Made by a program: the position numbers and the translations under genes
Assembly (NCBI RefSeq): GCF_001429045.1
Contig: NZ_LMHY01000026.1
Coordinates: 214,572 to 278,571, forward strand
Source of the DNA: Pseudomonas sp. Root71
Lineage (GTDB): Bacteria; Pseudomonadota; Gammaproteobacteria; Pseudomonadales; Pseudomonadaceae
Reading direction: 5' to 3'
Length of the DNA: 64,000 bases
In this document: one piece after another, positions 38,164-45,413 of the stretch
How positions within the stretch are numbered: the stretch's first letter is position 1
Layout of the letters: the number at the start of each line of letters is the position of its first letter
The notes under the pieces: generated by a model
The model's input: the letters and a program-made list of their open reading frames with translations, nothing else
What the model was told of the DNA's origin: nothing
The model's database searches: none

Positions 38164-38191
38164 AAACCCCCGACTGGTTCGGGGGTTTTTA
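38164..38191 (+). terminator. Rho-independent terminator after rpoS
   Basis: AACCCCCGA (38165-38173) and TCGGGGGTT (38179-38187) flank a short loop and run into TTTTT, 23 nt after the rpoS stop. Confidence 0.9.
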
Positions 38192-38237
38192 TTGCCTGAG
38201 CAGAAGACCGAATCCTCTCGGAATTTTGGTTTCGTGC

Positions 38238-38255
38238 TGTAAGCCCAGGCTTACA
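38238..38255. promoter_or_regulatory. GacA upstream activating sequence for rsmZ
   Basis: TGTAAG-CCCAGG-CTTACA matches the GacA box TGTAAG-N6-CTTACA without mismatch. It lies 190 nt upstream of the predicted rsmZ start, the distance known for fluorescent pseudomonads. A second dyad, CTTAC-N6-GTAAG (38250-38265), overlaps it. The very AT-rich stretch 38322-38357 between box and promoter is a likely DNA-bending (IHF) region. Confidence 0.9.
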
Positions 38256-38427
38256 CTTGCGTAAGTGTTCGTTATTTTTACACCCTGGCAATCGTCCATG
38301 TTGAACGTTTTGTGTGTTCATCTTTTTGATTTATATAACTATTTTTTATTATTAATGACGTGTGACAGTTGGAATTCGCGCCAAGGGGCCATTGATCCCG
38401 CAGGGGAACACTCTAGTATTGAGGTTG

Positions 38428-38556
38428 TGTCGATGGACAGACACGTCCTTCAAGGATGAGGGATATGGATATCGCAGGACGCGATTCATCAGGACGATGA
38501 AAAGGAACACAGGGAATAGGGAAAAAATGTGGGCGGGTCAAACCGCCCCTTTTTTT
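38428..38556 (+). ncRNA. rsmZ: Small regulatory RNA RsmZ
   Basis: Sequesters the translational repressors RsmA/RsmE. A TAGTAT -10 at 38414-38419 suggests a 5' end near 38428 (TGTCGATGGACAGACA, a hairpin). Nine GGA triplets follow in about 105 nt (for example ATGGACAG, CAAGGATG, GCAGGACG, TCAGGACG, AAAGGAAC, CAGGGAAT), the binding pattern for CsrA/RsmA proteins. The 3' end is a terminator, GGGCGG-GTCAAA-CCGCCC with seven T (38531-38556). The position between rpoS and fdxA is the known rsmZ site in Pseudomonas. Confidence 0.94.
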
Positions 38557-38570
38557 GCCTGCAGAAAAGC

Positions 38571-38594
38571 AAAAAGGCCCTTGTGGGGCCTTTT
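38571..38594 (-). terminator. Terminator of fdxA, possibly bidirectional
   Basis: AAAAAGGCCC-TTGT-GGGGCCTTTT lies 19 nt past the fdxA stop. Read on the minus strand it ends in TTTTT. On the plus strand it also ends in T4, so it could back up the rsmZ terminator. Confidence 0.85.
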
Positions 38595-38613
38595 CAGAGA
38601 ACGCGGGGGGTAA

Positions 38614-38952
38614 TCAGCGCTCGAGGTCTTTGAGCTTGCTGCCTACAGATTTGTTGATGACGCGATCAAACTCTTCTGCATCAGGCATCGAATCTTTCTT
38701 CTCGGTGATGTTTGGCCAGATATCGGCCAACTCAGCGTTCAGCTCGATGAAGTTTTCCATGCCGGCCGGAACCTCATCTTCGGAGAAGATAGCCACGGCA
38801 GGGCATTCAGGTTCGCACAGCGCGCAATCGATGCACTCATCCGGGTGAATCACCAGGAAATTCGGGCCTTCGTAAAAGCAGTCCACCGGACAGACTTCTA
38901 CGCAGTCGGTGTACTTGCACTTGATGCAGTTGTCGGTGACGACGAAGGTCAT
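38614..38952 (-). CDS. fdxA: 7Fe-8S ferredoxin FdxA
   Basis: Low-potential electron carrier of the Azotobacter ferredoxin I type, 112 residues. Cluster ligands: C9, C12 and C17 with C21-Pro (CIKCKYTDCVEVCP), and the second motif ECIDCALCEPECP (C40, C43, C46, C50). The C-terminal acidic extension is typical of FdxA. It is transcribed convergently with rpoS-rsmZ. A GAGGAG ribosome site precedes the ATG. Confidence 0.95.
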   Translation of the reverse strand: MTFVVTDNCIKCKYTDCVEVCPVDCFYEGPNFLVIHPDECIDCALCEPECPAVAIFSEDEVPAGMENFIELNAELADIWPNITEKKDSMPDAEEFDRVINKSVGSKLKDLER

Positions 38953-39094
38953 TTCTAATTTTCTCCTCAGGCGCGGCTTGCTGCGCCCCTTCTCGTAGGG
39001 GTCGCCAGGTTCGGGAGCGATAGTCTGCTGGCCAGGCTATTAGCCAGCAGCATCCCAAACCGCGCGAGATTCTAACAGCTTGCAAGCCGCTGCG

Positions 39095-41674
39095 TTAGAT
39101 CCGTGTCTTTAGTGTATAGAGCATTTCGAGAGCACGACGTGGCGTCATGTTGTCCAGGTCGAGCTTGGCCAGGTCATCCAGCACCGGGTGCGGCAGGCTG
39201 GCAAACAGATCGCTTTGCTGCGGAGCCGCTGGTTTGCCCTTGGCCGGTGCCGGTGTTTCATGGGGCAGGGCGGTGTCTTCCAGGCGGCTCAAATGCTCGC
39301 GAGCACGGGTGATGACCTCGCTCGGTACGCCTGCCAGTTGCGCAACGGCCAGGCCATAACTCTGGCTGGCCGGCCCGGGCAGCACGTGGTGCAGGAACAC
39401 GATGCGTTCGTTGTGCTCGGTGGCATTGAGGTGCACGTTGGCCACCAACGGCTGGGCTTCCGGCAGGACGGTCAGTTCAAAGTAGTGGGTGGCGAACAGC
39501 GTGTAGGCACGCAGGTGCGCCAGGCGCTCGGCCGCCGCCCATGCCAGGGACAGACCGTCGAAGGTGCTGGTGCCGCGCCCGACTTCGTCCATCAGCACCA
39601 GGCTGCGCTCGGTGGCGTTGTGCAGGATGTTCGCGGTTTCGCTCATTTCCACCATGAAGGTCGAACGCCCGCCGGCCAGGTCATCGCTGGAACCGATCCG
39701 GGTGAAGATGCGGTCGACCAGCGACAATTCGCAACTGGCTGCCGGCACGAAGCTGCCGATGTGCGCCAGGAGCACGATCAAGGCGGTCTGGCGCATGTAG
39801 GTGGATTTACCGCCCATGTTCGGACCGGTGATCACCAGCATGCGGGTGTTGTCGTCCAGGCTCAGATCGTTGGCCACGAATGGCGTGGTCAGCACTTGTT
39901 CGACCACCGGGTGACGACCCTGGGTGATGCGCATGCACGGCTCGCTGACGAAGCGCGGGCAGTTCAAGTCGAGGTTCAGTGCTCGTTCGGCCAGGTTGCT
40001 CAAGACATCCAGCTCGGCCAGGGCGCCGGCGGTGTCCTGCAACGGTGGCAGCTGGCTGATCAGGTCTTCGAGCAACGCTTCGTAGAGCATCTTCTCGCGG
40101 GCCAGGGCGCGGCTCTTGGCTGATAGTGCCTTGTCTTCGAACGCCTTGAGTTCCGGCGTAATGAAACGCTCGGCGCCTTTGAGCGTCTGGCGGCGAATGT
40201 AGTCGGCCGGTGCCGATTCCGCCTGCTTGCTTGGCAGCTCGATGAAGTAACCGTGGATGCGGTTATAGCCGACCTTCAGGTGCGACAGGCCGGTGCGAGC
40301 CTTTTCCCGTGCCTCGAGGTCGATCAGGAATTGCCCGGCGTTTTCGCTCAGCGACTGCAAATCGTCGAGTTCGCTGTCGTAGCCGGTTTTCAACACGCCG
40401 CCATCACGAATGACGGCGGGCGGGTTGTCGATGATGGCTTTTTCCAGCAGTGCCGCCAGTTCCGGGTAGGTGCTGGTGATGGTGGCGAGTTGCTGGAGGT
40501 GCGGGGCTTCAAGCTCCGTCATTGCCACTTGCAGTTCTGGCAGGGCGCCGAGGGCGTCGCGCAAGCGGGCGAGGTCGCGGGGGCGGGCATTGCGCAGGCC
40601 GATCCGCGCAAGAATCCGCTCGATGTCGCCGATTTCCTTGAGCTGCGGTTGCAGCCTTTCGAAGCGGTAACTGTCGAGCAGGCAAGTGATCGAGCTCTGA
40701 CGCGCCAACAGCACCGTCAAGTCGCGCAACGGGCGATTCAGCCAGCGGGTCAGCAGGCGACTGCCCATGGCGGTCTGGCAGCGGTCCACCACCGATTGCA
40801 GGGTGTTGTCGCGGCCGCCGGCCAGGTTGGTGTCGAGCTCCAGGTTGCGACGGCTGGCGCCATCGAGCACCACGGTGTCGTCCAGGCGCTCATGACGCAG
40901 GCTGCGCAAATGGGGCAGGGCGGTGCGTTGGGTTTCCTTGGCGTAGGCCAGCAGGCAACCGGCGGCGCCGATGGCCAGGGTCAGGTTTTCGCAGCCGAAG
41001 CCCTTGAGATCCTGAGTCGAGAATTGCTGGCACAGGCTTTTGAGCGCCGAGTCGCGTTCGAAATCCCACGGCGCGCGGCGACGCACACCGCGACGTTTTT
41101 CCGCCGGCAAGTCCTTGGGCCAGTCATCCGGGATCAGCAGCTCCACCGGGTTGACCCGCTCCAGTTCCGCCAGCAGGTTTTCCCAGCCCTTGATTTCCAG
41201 CACGCTGAAGTTACCGCTGGTGATGTCCAGCACCGCCAGGCCGAACAGGCGCTCATCACCCAGGACTGCAGCGATCAGGTTGTCCCGACGCTCGTCGAGC
41301 AGCGCCTCGTCACTCACCGTCCCCGGTGTGATGATGCGCACGACCTGCCGCTCCACTGGCCCTTTGCTGGTGGCCGGGTCGCCGACCTGCTCGCAGATCA
41401 CCACCGATTCGCCAAGCTTCACCAGTTTTGCCAGGTAACCCTCGGCGGCGTGGTAAGGAATCCCGCACATCGGAATCGCCTGGCCAGCCGACTGTCCACG
41501 GGCGGTCAGGGTGATGTCCAGCAACTTGGCGGCTTTCTTCGCGTCTTCATAGAAGATCTCGTAGAAGTCGCCCATGCGGTAGAACATCAGCTGGTCCGGG
41601 TGCTGGTTTTTCAGGCGCCAGTACTGCTGCATCATGGGGGTGTGGGAGGACAGGTCGGAGACGGCTTTATTCAT
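39095..41674 (-). CDS. mutS: DNA mismatch repair protein MutS
   Basis: Recognises base mismatches and small loops and, with MutL, starts strand-specific repair. I take ATG 41674 (MNKAVSDLSSHTPMMQQYWRLK), giving 859 residues, the length seen in related species; an upstream ATG at 41722 adds 16 residues without support. The mismatch-reading Phe-x-Glu is in FYRMGDFYEIFYEDA. The Walker A motif is ITGPNMGGKSTYMRQ, followed by DEVGRGTSTFDGLSLAWA. In fluorescent pseudomonads the mutS-pncC(cinA)-recA interval is the classic tailocin insertion site. Confidence 0.97.
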   Translation of the reverse strand: MNKAVSDLSSHTPMMQQYWRLKNQHPDQLMFYRMGDFYEIFYEDAKKAAKLLDITLTARGQSAGQAIPMCGIPYHAAEGYLAKLVKLGESVVICEQVGDPATSKGPVERQVVRIITPGTVSDEALLDERRDNLIAAVLGDERLFGLAVLDITSGNFSVLEIKGWENLLAELERVNPVELLIPDDWPKDLPAEKRRGVRRRAPWDFERDSALKSLCQQFSTQDLKGFGCENLTLAIGAAGCLLAYAKETQRTALPHLRSLRHERLDDTVVLDGASRRNLELDTNLAGGRDNTLQSVVDRCQTAMGSRLLTRWLNRPLRDLTVLLARQSSITCLLDSYRFERLQPQLKEIGDIERILARIGLRNARPRDLARLRDALGALPELQVAMTELEAPHLQQLATITSTYPELAALLEKAIIDNPPAVIRDGGVLKTGYDSELDDLQSLSENAGQFLIDLEAREKARTGLSHLKVGYNRIHGYFIELPSKQAESAPADYIRRQTLKGAERFITPELKAFEDKALSAKSRALAREKMLYEALLEDLISQLPPLQDTAGALAELDVLSNLAERALNLDLNCPRFVSEPCMRITQGRHPVVEQVLTTPFVANDLSLDDNTRMLVITGPNMGGKSTYMRQTALIVLLAHIGSFVPAASCELSLVDRIFTRIGSSDDLAGGRSTFMVEMSETANILHNATERSLVLMDEVGRGTSTFDGLSLAWAAAERLAHLRAYTLFATHYFELTVLPEAQPLVANVHLNATEHNERIVFLHHVLPGPASQSYGLAVAQLAGVPSEVITRAREHLSRLEDTALPHETPAPAKGKPAAPQQSDLFASLPHPVLDDLAKLDLDNMTPRRALEMLYTLKTRI

Positions 41675-41834
41675 CGGATTGTCAGGAAGCTCGTTGAAAG
41701 AGGTGGGGCAAAAGCGGGGCAATGGCCGGGCTTTTCCGCGATGGGCGCAAGGTTACCATGGGCGGTCTGCCCGACGCAGGCGCCACGGCCGGGTGACATC
41801 TTTTACGATGCAAAAAACGTGATATGTATCGATT

Positions 41835-41848
41835 ATGCAAATCGGCAT
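41835..41848. promoter_or_regulatory. Operator-like dyad O1 upstream of the repressor gene
   Basis: ATGC-AAATCG-GCAT, 26 bp before the repressor ATG. It has the same half-sites and 6-bp spacing as the two sites on the holin promoter (42694 and 42717). Probable autoregulation site of the repressor. Confidence 0.65.
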
Positions 41849-41874
41849 TGTCTTCATCGAGAAGAGCAAGCACT

Positions 41875-42618
41875 ATGCGAGATATGCAAAAACGCAACGT
41901 GTCTACCGTATTAAGAGCATTGCTCGATCAGCACGGGATCTCCCCCACGGAGCTTCACCGTCGCACCGGCGTGCCTCAATCCACGCTCTCGCGCATTCTC
42001 AGCGGGAAGATCGTCGATCCTTCGGATAGACATATTTCGAAGATCGCCGAGTATTTCTCCTTGAGCACCGACCAGTTGCGTGGCCGCGCGGACGTCTCGT
42101 CTGCCGCTAATGCTGGGCGCGCTCCAGTGCATTCGGAACTCAAGGATATAAGTCTGTGGGATGACGATACCCCTGTCGATGACGACGAGGTGTCGGTCCC
42201 CTTTCTTCGCGAGGTTGAATTGGCCGCGGGATCAGGAAGATTCGTCATCGAAGAAAGCGAGCGCTCTAGCCTGCGCTTTGGCAAGCGAAGCCTGCGCCAT
42301 AACGGTGTGCAGTTCGACCAGGCCAAATGCGTGACAGTGCGGGGCAACAGCATGTTGCCGGTACTGCGCGACGGCGCCACGGTCGGGGTCAATGCCGGCA
42401 AGTGCGGCATTGGCGATATCGTTGACGGCGACCTTTATGCAATCAATCACAACGGCCAATTGCGGGTGAAGCAGCTGTATCGCCTGCCGACCGGTATTCG
42501 CTTGCGCAGCTTCAATCGTGACGAGCATCCGGACGAGGACTACACCTTTCAGGAAGTCCAGGAGGAGCCGATTGTTATCCTCGGCCATGTCTTCTGGTGG
42601 GGCATGTACGCTCGCTAA
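41875..42618 (+). CDS. Tailocin-type (PrtR/CI-like) repressor with S24 autocleavage domain
   Basis: Predicted SOS-sensitive repressor. From ATG 41875 (MRDMQKRNVSTVLRALLDQHG) it has 247 residues. A Cro/CI HTH spans about 12-70 (ELHRRTGVPQSTLSRILSGK). An acidic linker (94-106) precedes the S24/LexA-like protease domain. The cleavage site A118-G119 (ELAAGSG), nucleophile Ser159 (GNSMLP) and base Lys199 (RVKQL) are all present, so RecA-stimulated self-cleavage is expected from family knowledge. ATG 41884 is an alternative start. It sits exactly where fluorescent pseudomonads carry the tailocin regulator, with recA 1.2 kb away. It resembles PrtR of pyocin control, but the target set here is reduced. 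Confidence 0.88.
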   Translation: MRDMQKRNVSTVLRALLDQHGISPTELHRRTGVPQSTLSRILSGKIVDPSDRHISKIAEYFSLSTDQLRGRADVSSAANAGRAPVHSELKDISLWDDDTPVDDDEVSVPFLREVELAAGSGRFVIEESERSSLRFGKRSLRHNGVQFDQAKCVTVRGNSMLPVLRDGATVGVNAGKCGIGDIVDGDLYAINHNGQLRVKQLYRLPTGIRLRSFNRDEHPDEDYTFQEVQEEPIVILGHVFWWGMYAR

Positions 42619-42635
42619 CGCCCTTGCGCTCAGAT

Positions 42636-42663
42636 AAAAACCGCTTCCCGAGCGGTTTTTTTT
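42636..42663 (+). terminator. Rho-independent terminator after the repressor gene
   Basis: AAAACCGCT (from 42637) and AGCGGTTTT close a TCCCG loop and run into eight T, 18 nt past the stop. Confidence 0.9.
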
Positions 42664-42691
42664 CGCGTGCTGAAAACATCGGATCATCTTT

Positions 42692-42735
42692 CAATGCGTT
42701 AATGCATTGACTGATTATGCATCAATGCATAATCT
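42692..42735 (+). promoter_or_regulatory. Holin promoter with two operator dyads (O2, O3)
   Basis: A promoter TTGACT (42707-42712), 17-nt spacer and TAATCT (42730-42735) can be read. O2 is ATGC-GTTAAT-GCAT (42694-42707, with one more matching base pair on each side) and abuts the -35. O3 is ATGC-ATCAAT-GCAT (42717-42730), whose 10-bp perfect arms extend from 42713 to 42734 and fill the spacer. Centres are 23 bp apart, about two helix turns, allowing cooperative binding. Occupancy would block RNA polymerase. Confidence 0.7.
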
Positions 42736-42789
42736 GCTTGCCTGTCTATTCAAGAACGCGGAGTGACCGTTCACTCAAGGAGGCATGAA

Positions 42790-43131
42790 ATGACCGTTGA
42801 GCAATATGCATTGCTGGACATGCCTCTGTGGCTGCTCATCAGTCTGCCAATACTTGGTGGCGTTACCGGTGAAATGTGGCGTGCCGATAAAGAGGGCGTT
42901 CGTGGCTGGCCCCTTGTCCGACGCCTGGGCCTGCGGTCTGGCTCCAGCATGATCTGCGGCGCCTCGGTCATCATGCTGCTGCATGCCGCCAATGTTTCCA
43001 TCTGGGCTGCCTGTGCGGGTGGTTGTTTAGCGGCGATGGCCGGTACAGACGTGGTTCTAGGGTTGTATGAGCGCTGGATGGCCAAGCGTATGGGGATCGG
43101 ACATCTTCCGTCCGGTGACGTCGAAGATTGA
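42790..43131 (+). CDS. Holin-like small membrane protein, tailocin remnant
   Basis: The 113-residue protein from ATG 42790 has a strong AAGGAGG site. Hydrophobic segments: YALLDMPLWLLISLPILGGV (5-24), then SMICGASVIMLLHAANVSIW and AACAGGCLAAMAGTDVVLGL (55-98), i.e. about three membrane helices with a charged tail (YERWMAKRMG). Its size, topology and place directly after the repressor match the holin that opens the tailocin cluster of P. fluorescens strains. No endolysin, spanin, spike, sheath, tube or tail-fibre gene follows: pncC starts 118 nt later. Its function alone is uncertain. Confidence 0.8.
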   Translation: MTVEQYALLDMPLWLLISLPILGGVTGEMWRADKEGVRGWPLVRRLGLRSGSSMICGASVIMLLHAANVSIWAACAGGCLAAMAGTDVVLGLYERWMAKRMGIGHLPSGDVED

Positions 43132-43249
43132 TTCCCCGACAGGCCTTTTCCAGAGCCTCTGGTTCTTTACATTTTGATCGGTCCTGTCGCTTGCAAGTGC
43201 GGTCTGCTCGTGTACGGTTAACCTCATCCCGCCCGATCAGGAGATGACC

Positions 43250-43750
43250 GTGAACGAAATCACCCAGCTCGCCGCCGAACTCGGCAGACGCCTGCAGGTT
43301 CTCAATGCCCACGTCACCACGGCGGAGTCCTGCACCGGCGGCGGCATCGCCGAGGCAATCACCCGTATCCCCGGGAGTTCGGCCTGGTTCGAGGCCGGTT
43401 ATGTCACCTACTCCAACCGGCAGAAAACCCTGCAACTGGATGTCCCGGTGGAGTTGTTCACCACCGTGGGCGCGGTCAGTCGCGAGGTGGTCGAGGCCAT
43501 GGTCCGGGGGGCGCAGAAAAAAAACAGCGCGTATTTCTCCGTGGCGGTCAGTGGCATCGCCGGTCCCGATGGTGGAACGGCGAACAAGCCGGTTGGCACG
43601 GTGTGGCTGGCCTGGGGCGTCGGAGACCAGGTGTTCTGTGAACGGCAGCACTTCCCGGGTAATCGTGACGACGTCCGCCGACAAACGGTGAAGGCCGCGC
43701 TAGAGGGGCTGCTGCGGTATGCCGCGGCAGAAATCTCAAATCAGGGGTAG
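43250..43750 (+). CDS. pncC: Nicotinamide-nucleotide amidohydrolase PncC (CinA C-terminal domain protein)
   Basis: Deamidates NMN to nicotinic acid mononucleotide in pyridine nucleotide salvage. It is the stand-alone CinA C-terminal domain, 166 residues. I prefer GTG 43250 because AGGAG lies 6 nt before it; the ATG at 43244 directly abuts that site and would add two residues. Signature segments: TTAESCTGGGIAEAITRIPG and VSGIAGPDGGTANKPVGTVW. It is the conserved left neighbour of recA and is often annotated cinA in pseudomonads. Confidence 0.93.
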   Translation: MNEITQLAAELGRRLQVLNAHVTTAESCTGGGIAEAITRIPGSSAWFEAGYVTYSNRQKTLQLDVPVELFTTVGAVSREVVEAMVRGAQKKNSAYFSVAVSGIAGPDGGTANKPVGTVWLAWGVGDQVFCERQHFPGNRDDVRRQTVKAALEGLLRYAAAEISNQG

Positions 43751-43777
43751 GCGATCCGGAATCGCTGTGGAATAATA

Positions 43778-43793
43778 CTGGCTACTTATACAG
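43778..43793. promoter_or_regulatory. LexA box of recA
   Basis: CTG-GCTACTTATA-CAG fits CTG-N10-CAG with the A/T-rich centre typical of SOS boxes, 41 nt before the recA start. Confidence 0.85.
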
Positions 43794-43833
43794 GTGTTGG
43801 CCGTCAGGCCTTATTGATTACGTGAGGACTTTA

Positions 43834-44892
43834 ATGGACGACAACAAGAAGAAAGCCTTGGCTGCGGCCCTGGGTCAGATCGAACGTCAATTCGGCAAGG
43901 GTGCCGTAATGCGTATGGGCGATCAGGACCGTCAGGCGATCCCGGCCATCTCCACTGGCTCTCTGGGTCTGGACATCGCTCTCGGCATCGGCGGCCTGCC
44001 AAAAGGTCGCATTGTTGAAATCTACGGTCCTGAATCTTCCGGTAAAACCACGCTGACCTTGTCCGTGATCGCCCAGGCTCAAAAAGCCGGCGCGACCTGC
44101 GCATTCGTCGACGCCGAACACGCCCTCGACCCTGAGTACGCCGGCAAGCTGGGCGTCAACGTCGACGACCTGCTGGTTTCCCAGCCGGACACCGGCGAGC
44201 AGGCCCTGGAAATCACCGACATGTTGGTGCGTTCCAACGCGGTTGACGTGATCATCGTCGACTCCGTGGCTGCCCTGGTGCCAAAGGCTGAAATCGAAGG
44301 CGAAATGGGTGACATGCACGTGGGCCTGCAAGCCCGTCTGATGTCCCAGGCGCTACGTAAAATCACCGGTAACATCAAGAACGCCAATTGCCTGGTGATT
44401 TTCATCAACCAGATCCGTATGAAAATCGGCGTGATGTTCGGTAGCCCGGAAACCACCACCGGTGGTAACGCACTGAAGTTCTACGCATCGGTTCGTCTGG
44501 ACATCCGTCGTACCGGCGCGGTGAAGGAAGGTGATGAGGTCGTCGGTAGCGAAACCCGCGTCAAGGTTGTGAAGAACAAAGTGGCTTCGCCGTTCCGTCA
44601 GGCCGAGTTCCAGATTCTTTACGGCAAGGGCATCTACCTCAACGGCGAGATGATCGACTTGGGTGTTCTGCACGGTTTCGTCGAGAAGTCCGGTGCCTGG
44701 TATGCCTATGAAGGCACCAAGATCGGTCAGGGCAAGGCCAACTCGGCCAAGTTCCTGGCGGATAACCCGGAAGTCGCGGCAAAGCTGGAGAAGCAACTGC
44801 GTGACAAGCTGCTGTCCCCTTCGTCGGTAGCAGACGCCAAAGCTTCTGCGGTCAAAGAGACCGAAGACGACCTGGCTGACGCTGATATCTGA
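43834..44892 (+). CDS. recA: Recombinase RecA
   Basis: Strand-exchange protein and coprotease for LexA-type repressors. The protein has 352 residues from ATG 43834 (MDDNKKKALAAALGQIERQF; GAGG upstream); a GTG 12 nt upstream is in frame but unlikely. The Walker A motif is GPESSGKTTL. The signature ALKFYASVRLDIRR is present. SOS control is shown by the upstream LexA box. recX follows after 8 nt. Confidence 0.99.
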   Translation: MDDNKKKALAAALGQIERQFGKGAVMRMGDQDRQAIPAISTGSLGLDIALGIGGLPKGRIVEIYGPESSGKTTLTLSVIAQAQKAGATCAFVDAEHALDPEYAGKLGVNVDDLLVSQPDTGEQALEITDMLVRSNAVDVIIVDSVAALVPKAEIEGEMGDMHVGLQARLMSQALRKITGNIKNANCLVIFINQIRMKIGVMFGSPETTTGGNALKFYASVRLDIRRTGAVKEGDEVVGSETRVKVVKNKVASPFRQAEFQILYGKGIYLNGEMIDLGVLHGFVEKSGAWYAYEGTKIGQGKANSAKFLADNPEVAAKLEKQLRDKLLSPSSVADAKASAVKETEDDLADADI

Positions 44893-44900
44893 TCGAAGCG

Positions 44901-45368
44901 ATGACCGCCGTACTCGATACACTCGTCGCGGTGCGGCGAACCGCAATGGACCTGCTCGCACGGCGCGAGCACGGTCGTGTCGAGCTGACGCGTAAGCTGC
45001 GTCAGCGCGGCGCTCTCCCTGAGATGATCGAAACAGCACTCGACCGGTTGACGGAAGAGGGGTTGTTGTCCGAAACCCGTTACCTCGAAAGTTTCGTTTC
45101 CTACCGCGCCCGTTCCGGTTATGGCCCTTTACGCATTCGTGAAGAGTTGGGCCAACGTGGCCTGCAGCGCACCGATATTGAACTCGCCCTGCGTGAGAGC
45201 GGTATCGACTGGCAGGAGCAATTGATCGATACCTGGCGACGCAAGTTCTCAGGGCAATTGCCGGCAGACGCCCGGGAGCGAGCCAAGCAAGGCAGGTTCC
45301 TGGCGTACCGTGGATACTCCATGGAAATGATCAATCGCCTGTTCAGCGGTCGAGGGATGGACGATTGA
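44901..45368 (+). CDS. recX: Regulatory protein RecX
   Basis: Inhibits RecA by capping or binding in the filament groove. The 155-residue, all-helical protein rich in Arg and Glu shows RecX repeat hallmarks (LLARREHGRVELTRKLRQRG, EEGLLSETRYLESFVSYRA). It is co-transcribed with recA and ended by a strong terminator. Confidence 0.94.
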   Translation: MTAVLDTLVAVRRTAMDLLARREHGRVELTRKLRQRGALPEMIETALDRLTEEGLLSETRYLESFVSYRARSGYGPLRIREELGQRGLQRTDIELALRESGIDWQEQLIDTWRRKFSGQLPADARERAKQGRFLAYRGYSMEMINRLFSGRGMDD

Positions 45369-45375
45369 ACTGAAA

Positions 45376-45408
45376 CGGCCCGCTATATCGATAGCGGGCC
45401 GTTTTTTT
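45376..45408 (+). terminator. Rho-independent terminator after recX
   Basis: A perfect 11-bp stem (CGGCCCGCTAT at 45376-45386; ATAGCGGGCCG at 45391-45401) with ATCG loop and seven T, 7 nt after the stop. It also separates recX from the convergent LOG gene. Confidence 0.95.
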
Positions 45409-45413
45409 ATGCC

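Noticed and set aside
42736..42789. SOS (LexA) box at the holin promoter
   Set aside because: No CTG-N10-CAG in this region; control there appears to be by the ATGC-N6-GCAT sites.
41675..43249. Intact prophage or tailocin
   Set aside because: No structural, integrase, endolysin or fibre genes; only repressor and holin-like genes are present.
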